DNA of 64,000 bases. Origin: Gambelia wislizenii. Taxonomy: Eukaryota > Chordata > Lepidosauria > Squamata > Crotaphytidae. A program made the position numbers and the translations under genes. Location of the stretch: the NCBI GenBank assembly GCA_030847615.1, contig JAUMIR010000003.1:287488265-287552264 (forward strand), written 5' to 3'. This document shows positions 56,844 to 64,000 of this stretch, piece by piece; position 1 is the stretch's first letter, and every line of letters begins with the position of its first letter. The notes under the pieces were generated by a model. The model was not told the origin of the DNA. It made no database searches and saw only the letters and a program-made list of their open reading frames with translations.

Positions 56844-58700
56844 TTTTCTTGTTGTTAACTGCTGCCACACTGACTTTGACTTGTGGCAACCCTATGAATG
56901 AAAAACCTCCAAGTCACCATATCATTAGTTCTTTCAGACTCAGAGACATGGCTTCCTTGATTGAGTCTATTCATCTGTAATGCAGCCTTCTCATGATGTG
57001 TCCAAAGTATGACAATGTCAATTTAGTCATCTTGGCTTCTAGGGAGAGTACAGACTTTATTTGCTCCAGGACCCATTTATTGGTCTTTTTAGCAGTCCAC
57101 AGTATCCATAGAACTCTTCTCCAGCACCACATTTCAAATGAGTTGATTTTCTGCCTATCAGCTTTCTTCACTGTCCAGCTTTCACAACCATACATAGAAA
57201 TTGGAAATGCAATGGCATGGACAATTCTAACTTCAGTATTCAATGATATAGCTCTACACTTCAGGATCTTGTCTATTTCCTTCATAGCTGCCCTAACGAA
57301 TCCTCATCTTTTTCTGATTTCTTGACAGCAGTCTCCATTCTGTTGCTTCTCCTGTTTCATTTCTTGATCCTACACCAATAAATGGCCGCAACCTGCGGTA
57401 GCTATAAAATGGTTGGCAATTAGGCATGGGTCATGATCCCACCATTGACCCCACCCATGTGGGACAATGGCCGCTCATCAGACCCTTCTGACTCTCATGG
57501 AGGAGAGAGGTGATGGCCACGTCGATCCACCTGACACTCTCTCCTCCCCTGTAAACAAGTAACCATTAGCAACTGAAAAGGGGGGTTCTCCATGAACTTG
57601 AACTTGGAGCTGGCATTGAACTTGATGGATACCTCCTTTCCTAAGCCATGATCATGATCATGACCCATGTCAACTGTCCCACTAATTGTGACAAGGTAGA
57701 AATTAAGCCAAGGGAGGGTGGGCGGGTCTTTGGCTCGGTGGTGAGCCAACTGAGGAGGGGCTGCGATGGAGCTGCCTTTTAATAGCTCCGTCACAGGCCC
57801 TCCTACATTATCCGGCTGCACTGGAAGCGCAACCGGATGACCCCCCCTTGCTGTTGGAGGGCAGCCAATCGGGGCCAGGCAGGCCCACCCCGATTGGTTC
57901 CCCCTCGCTCCTCCCCTTCCCACCCACAATGCAGGCTAGGAAAGAGATGGGCAAAGATGGTGGCCCCCTCACAACCGCACATGGTTGCTGGCCGGGGGGG
58001 GCGCCTTTTGGGGGGTCAGTCCCGGGGGCACTGGCCAGGCCACAAAAAGGCCCACCGGCAAACGGCAAGCCCCCTTCTGTTAGTAGTATGGTGTCAACTG
58101 CATATATTAAATTGTTGATGTTCCTTCCTTCTTCCATGCCTTCTTCCTCTGAATCTAATCCACTTTTACATATGTGTTCAGCGTACACTTGCTCTCCTGT
58201 TTCATTTCTTGATCCTAGACCAAATTTTCCTACAATCTTTGATTTTGCTCTGTTTCCTACTTTTGCATTCCAATCAACTATGATTAACACCAAGACCTGT
58301 TTGGGTGTGTGACCAATCTCCTCGTGGACTCCAGCACACGATCTTTTGATTACTTCTGCCTCTGAAGTTGGAGTGTAAACTTGAATTATGGTTATACTGA
58401 TGGATTTTTCCTGAAGTTTTATTGATATTATTCAGCCAGACTTTACATTATACCCTTTGATTGCTTTTGCTACATTTGTCCTCATTATTAATGCTACCCC
58501 ATTTCTTCTTAGATTTTCATTTCCTGAGTACAATACTGTGCAATTATTTGAAAAAAATTGTCCCATCCCTGTCCCCTTTAGCCCATTCACCCCAAGGATT
58601 GCAATTCTTAAACATTCCATTTCTTGTTTTGCTATGTCTAGCTTCTCCTAATTCATGCTTCTTGCATTTCATGTTCCTATAATACATGGTGTGGAGCTTC
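56844..58700 (-). mobile_element. RTE-BovB LINE remnants, rearranged
   Basis: Minus-strand 58640-58430 encodes endonuclease pieces (LGVNGLKGTGMGQF, NENLRRNGVALIM). 58293-58200 encodes DWNAKVGNRAKSK and GKFGLGSRNETGEQ. Then NINNLIYAVDTILL, the degenerate (Y)ADDT region of RT, follows at about 58120, so the middle of the ORF is deleted. After a GC-rich insert, 57300-56971 carries the C-terminus: MKEIDKILKCRAISLNTEVR, MYGCESWTVKKADRQKI, FEMWCWRRVL and YFGHIMRR. These are RTE-BovB hallmarks. BovB partners with Sauria-type SINEs. The sequence at 58700-58960 may be a further 5' part. Confidence 0.85.
57380..58085. other. GC-rich insert inside BovB
   Basis: About 700 bp of GC- and CpG-rich sequence (for example CATTATCCGGCTGCACTGGA and a CCGGGGGGGGCGCC run) between BovB coding pieces. 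It has no inverted termini that I can find. Open frames on both strands (up to 161 codons) follow from the low stop frequency of GC-rich DNA. Identity unknown. Confidence 0.45.
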
Positions 58701-58960
58701 ATACTATCTTTTCACCTCTGAGAACATCAACAGCTGAGCATCGTTTTGGCTTGGATCTTGTTGTGTCATTAGCCACAGTGCTACTCACAGCTGTTTTCTG
58801 CTTTACCCGAGTAGCTTGTTGAGTGCCTTCTGAACTGGGAGTGTCATCTTCTGGCACTATCTCTTGTTTTGTTTTAGAATGACTCATTGTAGTGTTTTCA
58901 TTGTAAAAGGCATTCAAGACATGTTTACCATGCCTCTGTCTGTGCAGTAGTAGCACACAT

Positions 58961-61082
58961 TAGCTATGATGCCACTGCTTTATTTCTGAGAGATCCTCTG
59001 ACAGTGTCACTCCCTGCTACTGCTTCTGCCCAGGAGCCATTTGGCACAGTTACTCTGGCTCCTCAGTAAAAGCCTATCTGACATGGGAGATCCTACTAGG
59101 AGCACTGCTATCATAAGCATAGATAGCCTCTTGCCTCACAAGAGCATGCAATCCTACCATTGCAGAAAGATAGTAGCCTCCATAAAGAAGTGGAAGAAGA
59201 AGAATCTGTGTAATGTGTTGATTAGAGTGCTAGATTCTCATCCCCACTGAGCTGTTTACTTGTGCGGGGGCAGGGGGACTTCAAGAGCAGTTAGGTTGGT
59301 GAGAATACAGGGTAGGGCCAATTATGTGGCAGTACCCTGGCTGTGGAATTACATTCTTAGGTTGGACCCATGTACCTTTCTTCTAGCTTTCCACAAAGGC
59401 TCTCCATATAATCCATAACACTGAATTTCCAACATTCTGGATCACAGAGTAGCAGCTCATCTTTAGGAAGCTGCTTTTCATGAAAGCAGAGCAGGAACAC
59501 CCGGGGTGAGATATGGCACATTCTCACTACTAGTTTATTATCTTCCATTTAAAGCACATTAATAGGGTTACAATCCATGTTTCTGTACTCATCTGAATTG
59601 TCCAATTTCTGATTCATTAGATTCATCATCTTGATTTCCTTTCACTTTCCTCTCAGTGCAAGTAGTTGTTTTCCACAATTTTACTTAAACTGAGTCATGA
59701 AGTTCAACAACCAGCATTCACATGCCTTTCGTGCACCCTCTCCTTCCCAGATGCAAAGTACAAATTTCCAAATAATGAAATCTGCAGCACAATGTTAAAG
59801 CAAGGTGTGTAACTGTAGGAAGAGATTGTAATCTGAATTCTCCTGTGGTGGATTCCACAGATTTGTGGAGTCCAATATTGAATATTTGTTTGATTTTACA
59901 ATAACATTTGCAGGTTGCGTGGGATATATTTATCAAGGCCTTGGTCCAAAGTTCAGTATGATCAATGGAAACTTTCAGTTGAATAAATAGCTTTAACACC
60001 CTGCTGACTTTTAAGGCAATTAATATTTTCTAATATATATGATTTCAGGGAGGAAGGAGGGTCAAATGGAAGAAAATGAATATTTCATGGCTTTTTTGAA
60101 CATGTAAGAATGCCACTCAGTCTGGCATCTATTTTGAAAGCAAATTAATTGAATTTGGTGCCAACAAGAGTGAAAGCATCATATACCTACTTTTTTACAA
60201 ATCCAAACCTTTTTCTAGTGCACCTCTGCCCTTTTTAAAGCAGGCAGTGGAATATTTTCATGTCTAGCAGGTGTGGTACTCTTTTTGATTTGGATGTTTA
60301 CTTTAGTTGAAGTCTAACTTTTATTGAAAATAGGATGGTGCTGAGTTCAAAAGGCAAAATCATTCATCATGTTACTAAAATACCAAGGATGTATTTTTCT
60401 GAACTTGGGTTTAAAGTTTTTTGGTGGGGAGGGGGAGAAGTAAGTGTTTTTAATGGATGGGGAAAAAACTGGCATGCATCCTTCATTTTTGATCATGAAC
60501 ATATGCTGCAGATTTAGTAAGACAGGAATGTATGCATGTTCTTTTACTTCATTGTATCTTTCCAAATAAGCATTTTTCCCCAGGCCAAAAGAAATAGTTT
60601 GGAAGCAAGCAATCATGCACTGTATAAAGGCCCAGTGGAATGTTGGACTACGGCATTTAGACTGGCCATGCTGGCTGTGGGATTCTGGGAGCTACAGTTG
60701 AAAAATAACTTTTCAAAGCTTTGCCAATTATACACTGTGGGATATATCCAGACAGCAACTGAGTACTATAGCCAGGGTCCAATTTAAGAAACCACATGGA
60801 TTAGTCCAAGGGTATATCTCTTCCAGAATCATGCCCACACGGTAACCAATTCGTTATCTGTGGCAAGCACAACTGTGGGACATGAGTCCAAGGAGAGGTG
60901 GGGAGAGGTTATGATTTAGTGGAAGTGCCAGTACAATGGCAGATATACACTGATAGAAATTGTGTGTGTGCTTGTGTGCATGTGTGTGCATGTGTGCACG
61001 CACAGTGGCAACCTGTAATGTTTATGTATCAATAACATCAAAGTTTATTATAGGAACTCCATTAGGCATGCAAAAGCTGTCT
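58961..61082. other. No recognisable gene; (TG)n
   Basis: AT-rich sequence with short frames only. TG-rich microsatellite at about 60961-61000. GGGATTCTGGGAGCTACAGTTG near 60680 is the common GGGA(G/T)TTGTAGTCC-type repeat relic. Confidence 0.4.
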
Positions 61083-61606
61083 AAGGACTCATCTACACTA
61101 GCCAGGATATGTCGGTTCCCTGCTGGCATATCCTGGCTGCAGAAGTGGCCTGTTTTTCCTCCCCCGACTTATCTGCAGAAAATGGACTGGAGTCCAAATA
61201 GGAAACCATCCCATTGCTGAAGCTGCCACCGCTGCCACCACCATTTTCTCGCTAACATGCCAGGCAGGGTCCTGCAACATGTGACTGCAGGCCCCCTGCA
61301 TATGACCACACTTGCCTGGCTTCTGGTAGAGTCAGAGGGCTGGCAGCAGCAGTGGGAAGCGACATTCTAGGTCAGGCTCTCATGGACATGCAGGCCCCGA
61401 ACTGGCAGAAATGGAATAAACTGGGTATTATCTTAAAATGAAGTAAAGGGCCCTATCCCAGCTTGCCCCCGTTCCAACCCCGTATCTGCCCTGGGGGTCA
61501 TTTAGACTGCCTGGGGATAGATCAGGGTAAATGCCCTGCATCATTTGAACTACAGGGATCTGGAATGGGGGTCAAGCCAAGGTATTTGGCCAGTGTAGAT
61601 AGGCCC
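61083..61606. mobile_element. hAT-like MITE E
   Basis: Left end AGGACTCATCTACACTAGCC and right end GGCCAGTGTAGATAGGCCCT are inverted repeats (about 17 of 20 matching). The interior is GC-richer than the flanks and non-coding. Confidence 0.7.
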
Positions 61607-61868
61607 TAAGTGTGCTAAGCTAGGCTAGGCTATGTAAGTAGTGATAAGAGAGGCAGGACTAAAGCTAGTTTCACTGTTGTAACAGTGCGATAATAAGGAA
61701 GAGACATAAAAAGTAGTGGGGTGATCCCTAAGAATATCAGTCTACATGTCAATGAGGTTAGGATAGGTAGATAAGACATGTGAAAACTTGTGTTGTTGAA
61801 ACACTATTTAACCGTATCACCACCACTCTTCTTAAGACACATTTAACTCTTTCAATGCTAGACCTTGG

Positions 61869-62208
61869 CTGCTGACACACTGCAGAAATAATGCAGTTTG
61901 ACACAAATTATGCCATAAGTAACTAGAACACTCTCTTTTCATAGAATCATAGAATTGTAGAGTTGGAAGAGACCACAAGGACCATCCAGTCCAACTCCCT
62001 GCCACGCAGGAAATCTTGATCAAAGCATCGCCGACACTATTTTAATGATCATGGCTCTCTCCTATGGAATCCCGGGATTTGTACTTTGTTGTGGCACCAG
62101 AGCTCTCTGACAGAGAAGGCTAAATACCTCACAAAACTACAAATCCCAGAATTCCACAGCATTGAGCCATGGCAGATAAAGTGGTGTCAAACTGCAGTGT
62201 GTCAGCAG
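61869..62208. mobile_element. MITE F with long inverted ends, split by CR1
   Basis: CTGCTGACACACTGCAG plus ATGCAGTTTGACAC on the left mirrors GTGTCAAACTGCAGTGTGTCAGCAG on the right. The interior has AAACTACAAATCCCAGAATTCCA. A reversed CR1 tail sits at 61939-62035. Confidence 0.7.
61939..62035 (-). mobile_element. CR1 3' tail inserted in MITE F
   Basis: ATAGAATCATAGAATTGTAG, GTTGGAAGAGACCACAAGGA and CCAGTCCAACTCCCTGCCA are the reverse complement of a young CR1 3' end, about 97 bp, strongly 5'-truncated. Confidence 0.85.
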
Positions 62209-63584
62209 TCCTAACATTTCATTTGTTTCATTTCTAACATATAGCACAGCAGAGATCAATAGAGTCCAAGGAGATCACTATGAATCTATCTCCAGCAGAC
62301 TTTCTGCCAGTGATAGGTGATGGGCAGGCCCCTCCTGAGATGTTATGTGGACAAGACAGTAGCTGAATAAGAAAACATTTGTCTTTGTGGGCTCTAGAGC
62401 ATTTCTGTTTTAGTGAGATGTCATATTAGGCCTCTCACCTATATCAGACTGGAGCTAACCTAAGAATTTTACCCCTTTTACTGTAACAAGCAAGAGGGGC
62501 AAAACACAATACTATGGTGGGGGGAGCATACCCACTTTCATCCCTGACCAGTATGAGCCAGCAGAGCTTATGGTGAAATGATAGATTGGCTACTTCACGC
62601 TTCCTCTGCTCCTTCAAGACCCACTTTGGGTTGCACTGTTAGGTCAAATTAACTTATTCCCATTAAAACTATTGGGTTTTAAGTCATAACTAACCAATTG
62701 CATCAGTTTCAGTGGGACCCAATGAACTCAGCCTTATGACGACTGTGCTAGAACTAGCTAGATCTAAACAATATTTCCAAGTAACAAAAGAAGGGAAGTT
62801 CAACATTCACAGCAATCATTTCTTTCTTTCTGTATTCATTTTGAGAAATACATCCACTATATATTTTTTTAAAAAAACAGTACAGTAATACAATAACATA
62901 AAGCCATGCTGAAATTTCAGTGGTTTCAATTCAGTATTTTTATTTATTTATTTATTTATTTATTTATTTTAAAAAAGAAACCTCAGGTGAACCATCTCCA
63001 GAGAGTAGTCTCCACAATGGACACAATGGCCTATCAACCTTAAATCCCAAGCAGATGGGAGACAGATACTATATTGATTAGGAATAGGCAAAGGCAATTT
63101 GAGGTGGGTTTTTTAAAATAATAATAATAATGTGGTTGTGCTCTTGTTCACACTTCCTGGACTGGATGCAGACTGGACACAGTTTGTGTTTTAAAATCTA
63201 CACATTTGAGGACAGCTACAAATGTATCTGTTATAATGCACACCTGGAAAATGTAGGTAGCAAAATATGACCATACCAGTGTGTACAAATTGTGCACTAA
63301 TTTTGTACAGCATAAGGTGAGATTTCATACAGTTATACACCCCAGGAAGGAAGTGAGCTCAGATGTACAAGAAAGTAAGAAAAGTAAGAATTCTGGGGGA
63401 AAGTTACTTTTTAGTAAAAGCCCCACAATCCACTAGCATACAAGCTGGGAGATCATCATGGGAATTGTTGTCTAAAAAGCCCAAAGTCTATCTTTTGGAT
63501 TGAACCTTAACTTTTTATCATCATGTATTAAATGTGTTTCTGTGCTAGAATGTCCTTCTCACCTCTCAACAATTGCATCTGCTG
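62209..63584. other. No recognisable gene; (TTTA)n
   Basis: A (TTTA)n run at 62938-62970. The remainder is unassigned AT-rich DNA. Confidence 0.4.
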
Positions 63585-63640
63585 TCCATAAAAGCTTATG
63601 TCAAATGAATCTTGAGCCTTTGAGGTACCAGAAATCACTC
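63585..63640 (+). mobile_element. Diverged Penelope-like element tail
   Basis: CATAAAAGCTTATGTCAAATGAATC followed by CCTTTGAGGTACCAG resembles the AAAGCTTATG...AATAAAT...AAGGTGCCAC tail widespread in reptile Penelope-like repeats. Short and diverged, hence low confidence. Confidence 0.35.
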
Positions 63641-64000
63641 AAAGGGTAGAGGGGGATCAAATCAAGAGCAAAACATGTGTTTACAGATGAAGTTGGAAAG
63701 GAAATATGTTTTTTCAGTATAAAAAGCAAACAACTAAACCACCACATTTGTGAAAAATAAAACAAACTCATGCTGACTTTGCTGTGTACTGCTGTTGCAA
63801 CCAGCACCTGTGCTTCTTCTATCTGGGTTAACTTGTTATATAAGTCTTTCTTTCTGGCCTCCAAATGTTAAGGTCAAGATGAGGTGAGGCTCAGGTGGCT
63901 GGCCCATGTGACACCGACAAGAATGGCTCAGCAGTATGAATAAAATACATGCAGCCTGCACAGTTGGTTTGCCTTCCTTTTCTGCACAGGGGAGAGGGGA
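63641..64000. other. No recognisable feature
   Basis: No repeat end or coding motif seen up to the window edge. Confidence 0.4.

Noticed and set aside
57495..58312. Several overlapping open frames of 93-161 codons on both strands
   Set aside because: They sit in GC-rich DNA where stops are rare, lack family motifs, and one of them runs from BovB endonuclease sequence into the unrelated insert.

Overview
The window looks like an intergenic or intronic stretch of a squamate reptile (lizard-type) chromosome. Three things point there: tRNA-derived SINEs with the 3' tail typical of squamate (Sauria-type) SINEs, RTE-BovB, CR1, L2 and L1 LINE fragments side by side, and many short DNA transposons. 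I found no host protein-coding exon that I could defend and no rRNA or tRNA gene. Almost everything recognisable is a mobile element or a relic of one. Species and clade names rest on sequence motifs recalled from families, not on a database search.

Layout. 0-6.7 kb: a degraded L1 on the minus strand with an L2/CR1-type tail inserted in it, an imperfect palindrome (311-550), a SINE, a 563-bp MITE, a nearly perfect 332-bp CpG-rich palindrome (4934-5265), and a MITE split by a solo-LTR-like insertion. 7.9-9.2 kb: a CR1 3' half. 11.4-13.5 kb: a 601-bp solo LTR with a 5-bp target duplication, a broken Myb/SANT-like coding fragment, and the C-terminal end of a LINE with a terminal zinc finger. 14.66-18.52 kb: a broken Ty1/copia element ('copia-2') that keeps Gag, protease and integrase remnants but no reverse transcriptase. 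18.8-29.7 kb: SINEs, MITEs, CR1 and L1 pieces. 29.76-32.44 kb: an L2 on the minus strand split by a 1057-bp insertion carrying a hammerhead-ribozyme-like sequence. 40.155-45.723 kb: a complete, apparently intact Ty1/copia retrotransposon ('copia-1') on the minus strand. 47.8-51.9 kb: a degraded L2 holding three younger insertions. 56.8-58.7 kb: RTE-BovB remnants with a GC-rich insert. The remainder is AT-rich sequence with microsatellites and more MITEs.

How the parts work together. Copia-1 has every part needed for its own cycle: LTRs with TATA and poly(A) signals, a primer-binding site, one Gag-Pol reading frame and a polypurine tract. Its LTRs look identical by eye, so the insertion is young. 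In both copia elements the primer-binding site matches the anticodon arm, not the 3' end, of initiator tRNA-Met. That is the half-tRNA priming known from Drosophila copia. The other notable layer is RNA-level: the L2-splitting insertion contains a type I hammerhead fold, and a second degenerate hammerhead-like motif near 18.8 kb shares the same extra adenosine before stem II, pointing to Penelope-like elements.
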